A stretch of DNA of 64,000 nt, taken from contig NZ_LMMT01000011.1 of assembly GCF_001422365.1 (NCBI RefSeq), forward strand, positions 60,295 through 124,294. The letters are read 5' to 3'. This document shows positions 56,502-64,000 of this stretch, one piece after another (within the stretch, counting starts at the first letter, position 1; each line of letters opens with the position of its first letter). This DNA is from Pseudorhodoferax sp. Leaf265 (GTDB taxonomy: Bacteria > Pseudomonadota > Gammaproteobacteria > Burkholderiales > Burkholderiaceae_C). The position numbers were made by a program, and so were the translations under genes. Below the pieces are notes generated by a model that saw only the letters and a list, made by a program, of their open reading frames with translations, made no database searches and was not told the origin of the DNA.

Positions 56502-57617
56502 CTAGCGCGCGAGCGCGTCGCGCAGCGCCTGCAGGCACTGCGCGTTGTCTTCGTCGCTGCCCACGGTGATGCGCAGGAACTGCGTGAAACCGGCCTCCTT
56601 CCAGGGCTTGACGATCACGCCAGCGGCCAGCAACGCCTCGTTGACAGGGCCGTTGGGCCGGCCCAGGTCGACGAACAGGAAGTTGGTGGCCGAAGGCGCG
56701 ACACGCAGGCCCATGGCCTCGAGCGCGTGCAGCATCCCATCGCGCTGCACCACGGTGCGCGCCACGGCCTGGCGCATGTGGGCCTCGTCCTCGAGCGCCG
56801 CGCGCGCGGCCAGTTGCGCGGCGAGGTTCACGCCGAAGGGCGTGCGCACGCGGTCCAGCAACTGCACGAGCGCGGCGTCCGACGCGATGCCGTAGCCCAC
56901 GCGCAGCCCGGCCAGGCCCCAGGCCTTGGAGAAGGTGCGCAGCACGGTCCAGGCGCCGCCCCAGTCGCGCAGCATGGGCAGTGCGTCGGGGAAGCCAGGC
57001 GTGAGGCGCGCGTACTCCACATAGGCCTCGTCGACGACCAACAGCGTGCCGCGCGGCGTGGCGGCCAGCAGCCGCGCGAAGTCGGCCGTGCCGAACATGC
57101 AACCGACCGGGTTGGAGGGGTTGGCCAGCATCGCGATCTTGGGGCCGCGCGCGAGCGCCGCGCACCAGGCGTCCACGTCGAAGCCGAGCGCGGGCGTGAG
57201 GTCCAGCAGCTCGACCTCGGCGCCCATCATGCGCGGGTAGATCTCGTGCAGTCCGAAGGCCGGGCGCTGCGTCAGCACGCGCTCGCCGGGCGAGAGCAGC
57301 GCCAGGCACAGCATGTGCAGGATGGATTCGGAGCCGTTGCCCACGACGATCTGCGCGGGCGTGGCGCCACAGCGGCGCGCCAGCGCCTCGCGCAGCGCCT
57401 GGCTGTCGGCGTCCGAGTACCAGAGCACCTGCTGCGCCAGCCCGGCCAGCGCCTCGGCCACGCGCGGGCTGGGGCCGTAGGGGTTCTCGTTGCTGCCCAG
57501 ACGCGCGATGCGGTCCACGCCGTAGCGCGCGCGCACGGCCTCGGACGAGAGGCCGGCGTTGTAGACGGGCAGCGGCGGCACCTCGGGGCGGGCCAGGGCG
57601 AGGATGTCGGTGGCCAT
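56502..57617 (-). CDS. hisC: Histidinol-phosphate aminotransferase (HisC-like)
   Basis: 371-residue class I/II PLP aminotransferase. It has the start RLGSNENPYGPSPR, the substrate loop ANPSNPVG, the aspartate/tyrosine VVDEAYVEYA and the Schiff-base lysine in LRTFSKAWGLAGLRVGYG. Normal role: histidinol phosphate synthesis; some members also deaminate aromatic amino acids. Here it lies directly downstream of the hut operon and an FAD-linked oxidase rather than with his genes, so use of histidine or imidazole-pyruvate is possible. The ATG is immediately behind a 9-base-arm hairpin. Confidence 0.9.
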   Translation of the reverse strand: MATDILALARPEVPPLPVYNAGLSSEAVRARYGVDRIARLGSNENPYGPSPRVAEALAGLAQQVLWYSDADSQALREALARRCGATPAQIVVGNGSESILHMLCLALLSPGERVLTQRPAFGLHEIYPRMMGAEVELLDLTPALGFDVDAWCAALARGPKIAMLANPSNPVGCMFGTADFARLLAATPRGTLLVVDEAYVEYARLTPGFPDALPMLRDWGGAWTVLRTFSKAWGLAGLRVGYGIASDAALVQLLDRVRTPFGVNLAAQLAARAALEDEAHMRQAVARTVVQRDGMLHALEAMGLRVAPSATNFLFVDLGRPNGPVNEALLAAGVIVKPWKEAGFTQFLRITVGSDEDNAQCLQALRDALAR

Positions 57618-57700
57618 GTCAGTGGTGCCCGGCCGCCAGCAACCACTGACGCGCCCCCTCGGGGGACAGCGATACGCGAAGCGATGAGCGTGGGTGCATG
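57618..57700 (-). repeat. Intercistronic repeat, short type, with hairpin at hisC start
   Basis: On the minus strand it begins within about six bases of the FAD-oxidase stop. It shares with the 114-base repeat the order CTCA..CTTCGNGTA..CCCCNCGAGGGG..GCGC but is shorter. It ends in a second inverted repeat, GTCAGTGGT / ACCACTGAC (57642-57650 and 57618-57626), whose last base touches the hisC ATG. Short repeats of this kind are common in Comamonadaceae (general impression, not checked). Confidence 0.65.
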
Positions 57701-57706
57701 TGCATG

Positions 57707-59086
57707 TCAGTCGAAGATCTTTCCGGGATTCATGAGGTTCAGGGGGTCGAGAGCTGCCTTGATCGCGCGCATGGCCGCCAGCTCGGACTGCGTGCGGCTG
57801 CGGCCCAGGTAGGGCTTCTTGTGCAGGCCGATGCCGTGCTCGGCCGAGACGCTGCCGGCGAAGTCGCCGACCAGGTCGTAGACCAGGTGCTCCAAGCCCT
57901 CTACGTCGCCGCCGATGGTCGAGGCGTCGGTGGAGACATGCAGGTTGCTGTCGCCGATGTGGCCGAAGAACACGCTGGCGTGGCCTGGCCAGCGCGCGTC
58001 GAGCGCGGCGCGGCAGGCGACGGCGAAGCGGCCGATCTCGGCCATGGGCAGGCTCACGTCGAAGTTGACGGGCGGGTGCATGTTCGTGGGCAGCTCGGCC
58101 GTGGCCTCGCGGATCTTCCAGAACGCGCGCGCCTGGGATTCGGATTGCGCAATGGCGGCGTCCAGCACCAGGCCGTCCTGCAAGGCGGGGGCCAGCACGT
58201 CTTCGAGTGCGGCCTGCAGTTGCGCCGCATCGGGGCCGTCGAGGTCGACCAGGGCCAGCAGCGGGTGCGGCGCATCGAAGGGCTCGCGCAGCTTCTGCCA
58301 GGCCAGCGAGGCGACCACGAAGTCGCGCCACATGAGTTCGAAGGCGGCCAGGCCAGCGCCGGCACGCACCTGCAGGCGCGACAGCAGGGCCAGCGCCGCG
58401 TCGTAGTCGGGCACGGCGGCCAGCATGGTCACGCGCGTGCTAGGTGCCGGGTGCAGCCGCAGCAGCGCGCGCGTGATCACGCCCAGCGTGCCCTCGGCGC
58501 CGATGAAGAACTGCTTCAAGTCGTAGCCCGTGTTGTTCTTCTGCATGGGGCGCAGCATGGGCAGCACGGAACCGTCGGCCAGCACCACCTCCAGGCCCAG
58601 CGTCTGCTCGCGCATCATGCCGAAGCGCAGCACGCCGTTGCCGCCCGCGTTGGTGGCCAGCGCGCCGCCGACCTGGGCCGAGCCGCGCGCGCCGAAGTCC
58701 ACGCCGAACAGCAGGCCCCGGGCACTGGCCGCCTCCTGGATGGACTGCACGGTGGCGCCGGCCTGCACGGTCAAGGTGCGCGTGGCGGCGTCCACCTGCT
58801 CGATGGCCTGCATGCGGTCCAGCGACAAGGCCACGCCGTGTGCCAGCGGCTGGGCTGCGCCGGCCAGGCCGGTCATGCCGCCCTGCGGCACGACAGGCAC
58901 GCGGTGCTGGCTGCACAGCTTCAACGCGGCACTCACCTGCGCCGTGCTGCGCGGGCGCAGCAGCGCGAGCGGGCGCACGGGCGGCACGCCGCTCCAGTCG
59001 GTCAGCTGGCGCGCCGGGATGGCCTCGCCCGTGGTGACCGCGTCATCGCCCAGCGCTGCACGCAGGGCCTGCAGCAGCTCGCTCAT
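57707..59086 (-). CDS. FAD-linked oxidase (GlcD/D-lactate dehydrogenase type)
   Basis: 459 residues. The FAD-binding PCMH domain (about 30-215) has VVPQGGMTGLAGAAQPL, VDFGARGSAQVGGALATNAGGNGVLRFG and FIGAEGTLGVITRALLRLHP. The C-terminal FAD-oxidase domain includes FFGHIGDSNLHV and SAEHGIGLHKK. The family oxidises D-2-hydroxyacids such as D-lactate, glycolate or 2-hydroxyglutarate. The stop of hutG's upstream reading frame overlaps this ATG by 4 bases, so it is part of the hut operon. Imidazole-lactate would be a reasonable substrate (inference). Confidence 0.92.
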   Translation of the reverse strand: MSELLQALRAALGDDAVTTGEAIPARQLTDWSGVPPVRPLALLRPRSTAQVSAALKLCSQHRVPVVPQGGMTGLAGAAQPLAHGVALSLDRMQAIEQVDAATRTLTVQAGATVQSIQEAASARGLLFGVDFGARGSAQVGGALATNAGGNGVLRFGMMREQTLGLEVVLADGSVLPMLRPMQKNNTGYDLKQFFIGAEGTLGVITRALLRLHPAPSTRVTMLAAVPDYDAALALLSRLQVRAGAGLAAFELMWRDFVVASLAWQKLREPFDAPHPLLALVDLDGPDAAQLQAALEDVLAPALQDGLVLDAAIAQSESQARAFWKIREATAELPTNMHPPVNFDVSLPMAEIGRFAVACRAALDARWPGHASVFFGHIGDSNLHVSTDASTIGGDVEGLEHLVYDLVGDFAGSVSAEHGIGLHKKPYLGRSRTQSELAAMRAIKAALDPLNLMNPGKIFD

Positions 59087-59901
59087 CGGGGCGCTTCGGC
59101 GAAATCGAGCACGGCCTGCAACATGCGCTGCAGGTGCGGCTGCACGCCCGCTGCCCTACCTGCCAGGTAGTCGAAGGGCATGGCCTCCTGCATGTAGCTG
59201 CTCTGCGTCATCTCGAGCTGCACGGCGTGCTGTCCATCCTGCGGCCGGCCGTGGTGGCGCGTGATGTAGCCGCCCGTGAAGCGGCCGTTCAGCACGCTGG
59301 TGTAGCCCGGGGCGTCCTTGGCGATGGCGAGCAGACGCTCGGCCAGGGCCGGGTCGCAGCTCGTACCCTTGCCGGTGCCCAGGTTCAGGTCCGGCAGCTT
59401 GCCTTCGAAGAAGCGCGGCAACACGGAACGGATCGAATGCGCGTCCCACAGCATGGCGATGCCGTGCTGCGCCTTGATGCGCGCGAGTTCCTCGGCCAGC
59501 TTGGCGTGGTACGGGTGCCAGATGGCTTCGCGGCGCTCAGCGATCTCGGCCTCGCCGGGCTGGTCGGCGGCATCCAGGTACAGCGGCGTCTCGTCGAAGG
59601 TGTCGACCGGGCACAGGCCGGTCACGTTCTGGCCTGGGTAGAGGCTGGCGCCATCCGGCGCGCGGTTCAGGTCGATCACGTAGCGCGAGTGCGTGGCCAC
59701 GAGCACCGAGGCGCCCAGCGCATCGGCGAAGTCGTACAGGCGCTCCAGGTGCCAGTCGGTGTCGTGCACCTCACGCGCCTCGGCCGTGAAGCGCGCGGCC
59801 AGCGCGGGCGGCACATGGGTGCCGACGTGGGGCATGGAGACCAACAGCGGGCGCGTGCCCTGGCGGAAACGGAACGGGGGCTCGGTGGTGGAAAAGCTCA
59901 T
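59083..59901 (-). CDS. hutG: N-formylglutamate deformylase
   Basis: 272 residues. Last step of the five-step histidine route: hydrolyses N-formylglutamate to glutamate and formate. Family segments: MPHVGTHVP (metal histidine), HSRYVIDLNRAPDG, MLWDAHSIRS and QLEMTQSSYM. Start 59901 (MSFSTTE) overlaps the hutF stop (ATGA). The presence with HutF shows the formylglutamate variant, rather than the formimidoylglutamase (four-step) variant. Confidence 0.94.
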   Translation of the reverse strand: MSFSTTEPPFRFRQGTRPLLVSMPHVGTHVPPALAARFTAEAREVHDTDWHLERLYDFADALGASVLVATHSRYVIDLNRAPDGASLYPGQNVTGLCPVDTFDETPLYLDAADQPGEAEIAERREAIWHPYHAKLAEELARIKAQHGIAMLWDAHSIRSVLPRFFEGKLPDLNLGTGKGTSCDPALAERLLAIAKDAPGYTSVLNGRFTGGYITRHHGRPQDGQHAVQLEMTQSSYMQEAMPFDYLAGRAAGVQPHLQRMLQAVLDFAEAPR

Positions 59902-61283
59902 GGGCTGTCCTTGAGAAGTTGGGTACGGGCCGCGACCAGGCCCTGCGTTGCGTCGTGGTGTGCGGCGTGGCGCGCCGCGCGCACGCGGGCCTGGCCCGCC
60001 ACATGGACGGTGCTCACCGCGCTCGTGCGGTGGCTTGCGAAGACATGGGCCGACAGCATCTCGGGCGCCGGCAGGCCGGCCAGGGCCGGGTGCTGTGCGT
60101 CCAGTGTGACGAGGTCGGCCTGCTGGCCGGTGGCCAGACCGGCGACCGAGCGGCCGGACGCCTGCGCGCCACCGGCCACGGCCGCAAGCGTCATGGCCGT
60201 CGCGACCTGCGGCTGCCCGGGCAGCGCCATCACATTGCGCCGGCGCATGGCCAGGCGCTGGCCATATTCGAGCAGCATGAGTTCCTCGGCCGCGTTGACG
60301 CAGGCATGGCTGTCCGAGCCCACGCCCCAGGCGCCACCCGCGGCCTGCCAGGCTGGCCAGTCGAACAGGCCGTCGCCCAGGTTGGCCTCGGTGCTGGGGC
60401 ACAGGCCGGCCACGGCGCCGCTGGTGGCGGCACGGTTGTATTCATCGGCGTCCATGTGCGTGGCGTGCACCAGGCACCAGCGCGCGTCCACGGGCGCATG
60501 GTCCAGCAGCCAGGCCACGGGGCGCTGGCCGCTCCAGGCGATGCAGTCGGCCACCTCCTGGGTCTGCTCGGCGATGTGGATGTGCACGGGCGCCGTGGCG
60601 TCCTGCGCGTGCAGGCCGGCCACGGCTGCGCGCAGGGCGTCGGGCGGCACGGCGCGCAGCGAGTGCGGGGCCAGGCCCAGGCGCGCGCCCTGGGCGGCGC
60701 AGAGCGGGCGCAAGCGCTCCAGCAGGCGCAGCATGTTGTCGGTGGTGCGGATAAAGCGGCGCTGGCCCTCCCCCGGTGGCTTGCCGCCGAAGCCGCTGGT
60801 CTGGTAGAGCACGGGCAGCAGCGTGAGGCCGATGCCGGCCTGCTTTGCGGCGCGCAGCAGGGCCAGCGCGAGTTCGGCGTCGTCGGCATAGGGCGCGCCG
60901 CCGCGGTCATGGTGCACGTAGTGGAACTCGCAGACGCTGGTGTAGCCAGCCTCCAGCATCTCCACGTACAGGCCGAAGGCGATGGCCTCGAGCAGGACCG
61001 GATCGAGCTTGTTCGCGAAGCGGTACATCAGCGTGCGCCAGCTCCAGAAGCTGTCCTCGGCCGCGCCGCGGTACTCGGTCAGGCCGGCCATGCCGCGCTG
61101 GAAGGCGTGCGAATGCAGGTTGGGCAGGCCGGGCAGCACCGGGCCTTCGGACTGGGCGACGCCGTCGGGCCGTGTGGCGTCGGGCTGCACGTGCACGAGC
61201 GTGCCGTTGGCGTCCCAGCGCAAGAGCACGTTGCGCGCCCATCCCGTGGGCAGCAGTGCGTCGGCGGCGAACAGCCCGCTCAT
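59898..61283 (-). CDS. hutF: Formimidoylglutamate deiminase
   Basis: 461-residue amidohydrolase converting N-formimidoylglutamate to N-formylglutamate and ammonia. Metal ligands are H57 and H59 in NLHSHAFQ; later segments include [29 protein letters not shown] and [11 protein letters not shown] 61283 overlaps the hutI stop by 4 bases. Together with HutG it defines the five-step Hut pathway typical of Pseudomonas and Burkholderiales. Confidence 0.95.
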   Translation of the reverse strand: MSGLFAADALLPTGWARNVLLRWDANGTLVHVQPDATRPDGVAQSEGPVLPGLPNLHSHAFQRGMAGLTEYRGAAEDSFWSWRTLMYRFANKLDPVLLEAIAFGLYVEMLEAGYTSVCEFHYVHHDRGGAPYADDAELALALLRAAKQAGIGLTLLPVLYQTSGFGGKPPGEGQRRFIRTTDNMLRLLERLRPLCAAQGARLGLAPHSLRAVPPDALRAAVAGLHAQDATAPVHIHIAEQTQEVADCIAWSGQRPVAWLLDHAPVDARWCLVHATHMDADEYNRAATSGAVAGLCPSTEANLGDGLFDWPAWQAAGGAWGVGSDSHACVNAAEELMLLEYGQRLAMRRRNVMALPGQPQVATAMTLAAVAGGAQASGRSVAGLATGQQADLVTLDAQHPALAGLPAPEMLSAHVFASHRTSAVSTVHVAGQARVRAARHAAHHDATQGLVAARTQLLKDSP

Positions 61284-62497
61284 ACCGCGCCCTCGGCGAT
61301 GCGGCCCTGGCGCACGACCGCGCGAACCGGCCGCTGGCCGAACCAGTAGGCCAGTTCGGCCGCGTCCTGCAGGTCCCACAGCACGAAATTCGCCGGCCGG
61401 CCAGCCGCAATGGCACCGTGCGTCTCCTGCAAGCCCAGCGCGCGCGCCGCGTGCGTGGTGATGCCGTCGATCGCCTCGGGCACCGTGAGCCGGAACAGCG
61501 TACAGGCCATGTTGGCCATCAGCAGCAAGGACAGCGCCGGCGAGGTGCCGGGGTTGTGGTCGGTGGAGACGGCCATGGGCACGCCGGCCGCGCGCAGCGC
61601 CGCGATGGGTGGAAGGTGCGTGTCGCGCAGCGTGTAGTAGGCGCCTGGCAGCAGCACGGCCACGGTGCCGGCCGCCGCCATGGCGGCGATGCCCTCCTGC
61701 GACAGGTGCTCGATGTGGTCGCAGGACAGCGCGCCGTAGCGTGCCGCCAGCGCTGCGCCGCCCATGTCCGACAACTGCTCGGCATGCAGCTTCACCGGAA
61801 GGCCCAGGGCCTGCGCGGCCTGGAACACTTGCTCGGTCTCGGCCAGCGAGAACGCGATGCGCTCGCAGAACACGTCGACCGCGTCGACCAGGCCCTCGGC
61901 GTGCAGGGCCGGCAGCATCTCACGGCAAACGAGGTCGGTGTATTCCTGGCTGCGCCCCGCGTACTCGGGCGGCAGCGCATGCGCGCCCAGGAAGGTGGTG
62001 CGAACGGTCACGCCGTGGGCAGCGGCCAGGCGCCGCGCCACGCGCAGCTGCTTGCGCTCGTGTTCGAGCGCAAGGCCGTAACCCGACTTGATCTCGATGG
62101 CGCACACGCCCTCGGCCAGCAGGCTTTGCAAACGGGCCGAGGCCCTGGCGAAGAGTTCGTCCTCGCTGGCCGCGCGCGTGGCGCGCACGCTGGAGACGAT
62201 GCCGCCGCCCGCCTTGGCCACCTCTTCGTAGCTCGCACCGGCCAGGCGCATCGCGAATTCATTGGCGCGCTGGCCGCCGTAGACCAGGTGGGTGTGGCAG
62301 TCCACGAGGCCGGGCGTGACGAGCGCGCCCTGCCCTGCGTGGCGTGGAAGGGCCGCACAGGCCGCGGGCACGGCATCGGGCGCGCCGGTCCAGGCGATCC
62401 GGCCGTCCTGCACGGCGATGGCGCAGGGCTGGCCGTCCAGGCCCGTGAGGCCGGTCCACAGGCCATCGGCCGAAGCCAGGGTGTCGAAAGAAGGCAT
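61280..62497 (-). CDS. hutI: Imidazolonepropionase
   Basis: 405-residue amidohydrolase hydrolysing imidazolone-propionate to formimidoylglutamate. Motifs: [10 protein letters not shown] (H68, H70), KSGYGL (lysine), [36 protein letters not shown] and STDHNPG. The start at 62497 follows TAGGAAACCCC. HutH and HutU must be encoded outside this window, probably further upstream on the minus strand. Confidence 0.95.
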   Translation of the reverse strand: MPSFDTLASADGLWTGLTGLDGQPCAIAVQDGRIAWTGAPDAVPAACAALPRHAGQGALVTPGLVDCHTHLVYGGQRANEFAMRLAGASYEEVAKAGGGIVSSVRATRAASEDELFARASARLQSLLAEGVCAIEIKSGYGLALEHERKQLRVARRLAAAHGVTVRTTFLGAHALPPEYAGRSQEYTDLVCREMLPALHAEGLVDAVDVFCERIAFSLAETEQVFQAAQALGLPVKLHAEQLSDMGGAALAARYGALSCDHIEHLSQEGIAAMAAAGTVAVLLPGAYYTLRDTHLPPIAALRAAGVPMAVSTDHNPGTSPALSLLLMANMACTLFRLTVPEAIDGITTHAARALGLQETHGAIAAGRPANFVLWDLQDAAELAYWFGQRPVRAVVRQGRIAEGAV

Positions 62498-62505
62498 GGG
62501 GTTTC

Positions 62506-63078
62506 CTATCGGGCTGGATGCCATTGCACGGCCAGCAGCGCAGCGTCGGCGTCCACGGTGTGCAGGCGCCAGCAGGTGGCCGCATCCGCCCACCACAGGC
62601 CTTGGCCCGGGGCGAGCGGCGTGTCGCCCGCAAGCCAGTTGCTGCGCCATGCCAGCAGCAGGCCATGCGGGGCCGCGGGAAGCTCGGCCGCGCGGTGCAG
62701 GACATGGAATGCAGCGCGCAGCCGGCCGCGCCGCGTCATCACGTTGAAATCGCTGGAGGGGCCGCCCAGCAGTGTGCAGTCGATGCGCGCGTCGCCGCTG
62801 AACGCGAAGGGCGCCAGCGGCGTGGCCAGGCGGTGCTCCAGGCCATCGCCGTGCAGGCGCACGCCGTCGCCCTCCAGCAGCGTGATGATGCGGTCGACCC
62901 CCACGAACTGCGAGAACGGGCCGCTGGCCGCGATGCTGGCGATCGAGACGCGCCAGTCAAAGCCCTCGAAGCCCGCGCCCGGTGGCCAGCTCGCGATCTC
63001 GCGCGTGCTGCCGCCGCCGTTCTTCCAGGGCATGGCGGGCAAGTCCGCCACATCGAAACGCTGCACTGTGGAACTCAC
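62506..63078 (-). CDS. hutD: HutD family protein
   Basis: 190 residues of the HutD/Ves cupin-like family: [51 protein letters not shown] and [16 protein letters not shown]. Function is uncertain; HutD is thought to limit hut induction or sense urocanate/formylglutamate. The start is a GTG at 63078 that overlaps the permease stop. It lies nine bases ahead of hutI. Confidence 0.9.
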   Translation of the reverse strand: MSSTVQRFDVADLPAMPWKNGGGSTREIASWPPGAGFEGFDWRVSIASIAASGPFSQFVGVDRIITLLEGDGVRLHGDGLEHRLATPLAPFAFSGDARIDCTLLGGPSSDFNVMTRRGRLRAAFHVLHRAAELPAAPHGLLLAWRSNWLAGDTPLAPGQGLWWADAATCWRLHTVDADAALLAVQWHPAR

Positions 63079-63743
63079 CGCACCAACCCTCCCTGGCTCA
63101 AGCGCCGTTCGAAATGCCGCAGCACCAGCATCACGGTGCCGGTCAGCGCAAAGTACACGGCCGCGATCGCCAGGTAGACCTCCAGCGAGCGGTAGGACGT
63201 GCTGATGATCTTCTGCCCTTCGTGCATCACGTCGTGGATGGTCAGCAGCGAGACCAGCGCCGAGTTCTTGATCAGCGCGATGAACTCGTTGCCCAGCGGC
63301 GGGATCATGCGCACCACGGCCTGCGGCAGGATGATGTGGCGCATGGCCGTGGGCGCCGTCATGCCCAGCGACTGCGCGGCCAGGGTCTGGCCCTGGTCGA
63401 TGGACTGGATGGCGCCGCGCACGATCTCCGACACATAGGCGCCCGAGTACACGCCCAGGCCCAGCACGCCGCACAGGAAGGCCGGCAGCAGCAGGCCGAA
63501 GTGCGGCAGGCCGAAGAACAGGATGAACAGCTGCACCAGCAAGGGCGTGCCGCGCACCACGGTGACGTAGGCGGTGCAGGCGCCGTAGAGCCAGCGCCGC
63601 TGCGGGTTCAGGCGGCCGATGCCGACCAGCAGGCCCAGCATGCAGCCCAGCAGCAGCGCGCAAACCGTGATCTCGATGGTGACCAGCGTGCCGCGCGCGA
63701 GCGCGTCCCAGCCGCCCCAGACGGGGGAGAAGTCCAGATCCAT
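63075..63743 (-). CDS. Amino-acid ABC transporter permease
   Basis: 222-residue HisM/GlnP-type permease with about five hydrophobic segments: LVTIEITVCALLLGCMLGLLVG, VRGTPLLVQLFILFFGLP and the EAA loop QTLAAQSLGMTAPTAMRHIILPQAV. Position at the head of the hut genes suggests histidine or urocanate uptake. Its receptor and ATPase are expected upstream, beyond the window. ATG 63743 starts MDLDFSPVWGG. Confidence 0.92.
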   Translation of the reverse strand: MDLDFSPVWGGWDALARGTLVTIEITVCALLLGCMLGLLVGIGRLNPQRRWLYGACTAYVTVVRGTPLLVQLFILFFGLPHFGLLLPAFLCGVLGLGVYSGAYVSEIVRGAIQSIDQGQTLAAQSLGMTAPTAMRHIILPQAVVRMIPPLGNEFIALIKNSALVSLLTIHDVMHEGQKIISTSYRSLEVYLAIAAVYFALTGTVMLVLRHFERRLSQGGLVR

Positions 63744-64000
63744 GTCAGAAGTCCATGCCGAAAAAAGCCGCGGCCGAGCGCAGCGATGGCCCGTGTCTGT
63801 CCCCGCTCCCGGGGCCCCTGTGCCCACGCCGAGGAGCGCAGTGGCCTGGGCGGCGCGGGGAACCTCGCGCTTTGTTGACTGACTCATTGCACTTGTTCGA
63901 GCTGAACGAACGCAGTGAGTGGTGCGAGTTGTGCAATGCGCCCAGGCCGCGAGCACCGCAGGTTGCCCGGAGCGCTAGCGGAGGGACGGGGGCACCGGGG
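63744..64000. other. Non-coding, palindrome-rich end region
   Basis: No credible ORF. CATTGCAC (63885-63892) and GTGCAATG (63931-63938) are perfect inverted arms, with GTTCG/CGAAC (63895-63899, 63907-63911) nested inside. On the minus strand a weak GC stem ends in a T6 run near 63762-63768, a possible terminator between an upstream gene and the permease. The remaining GC-rich sequence looks repeat-like. Confidence 0.5.

Overview
The window is GC-rich, densely packed chromosomal DNA. It most resembles a betaproteobacterium of the order Burkholderiales, probably a Comamonadaceae-type organism. The reasons are two Bug-type (TctC) solute receptors, the five-step Hut pathway with HutF and HutG, a RibH2-like lumazine synthase behind an FMN riboswitch, and a SWIB protein with a lysine/alanine-rich tail. 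The genus cannot be fixed from the sequence alone. No tRNA, rRNA, CRISPR array, transposase or prophage was recognised.

Layout. 0-2.2 kb: thrS on the minus strand behind a complete-looking threonine attenuator. 2.2-6.2 kb: aceA with a double palindromic operator, a DMT exporter, an Lrp/AsnC regulator and a SWIB/histone-tail protein. 6.2-16.7 kb: a catabolic island with a ThDP enzyme, a TetR regulator with two operator-like sites, two orphan Bug receptors, Gfo/Idh/MocA oxidoreductase, a DUF993 aldolase-like protein, SDR, beta-hydroxyacid dehydrogenase, a TIM-barrel isomerase and a second DMT exporter; the substrate is unknown. 16.7-19.1 kb: an RHH regulator with a PHB-depolymerase-family esterase, then FMN riboswitch and ribH. 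19-29.6 kb: TauE and MFS transporters, an AraC gene interrupted by an amber codon, a LysR regulon (amino-acid-type receptor plus class V aminotransferase), a secreted alpha/beta hydrolase with its TetR, and a hipBA module.

29.7-49.3 kb is an envelope and osmoprotection block. On the plus strand clsB-ybhN-otsB-otsA-diguanylate cyclase run together. On the minus strand glgB-glgE-treS/maltokinase-mechanosensitive channel-treZ-treY run toward them. All three common trehalose routes (OtsAB, TreYZ, TreS) and the GlgE alpha-glucan route therefore sit within 17 kb. 49.4-55.8 kb holds a small membrane protein, a binding-protein/fused-permease/ATPase ABC importer, a methyltransferase and an outer-membrane SphA/MetA-like protein.

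55.9-64 kb is a minus-strand histidine-utilisation operon: ABC permease-hutD-hutI-hutF-hutG, each gene overlapping or nearly touching the next. It continues by a 4-base overlap into an FAD-linked oxidase and then a hisC-like aminotransferase. A family of intergenic repeats is present three times, each copy a few bases behind a stop codon, in the sense orientation and ahead of the next co-directional gene.

The most striking items are the thrS attenuator, for which all four alternative RNA segments can be assigned, the repeat family, the unassigned TetR-linked catabolic island, the trehalose/glucan cluster with an embedded channel, and the FAD-oxidase/HisC tail of the hut operon.
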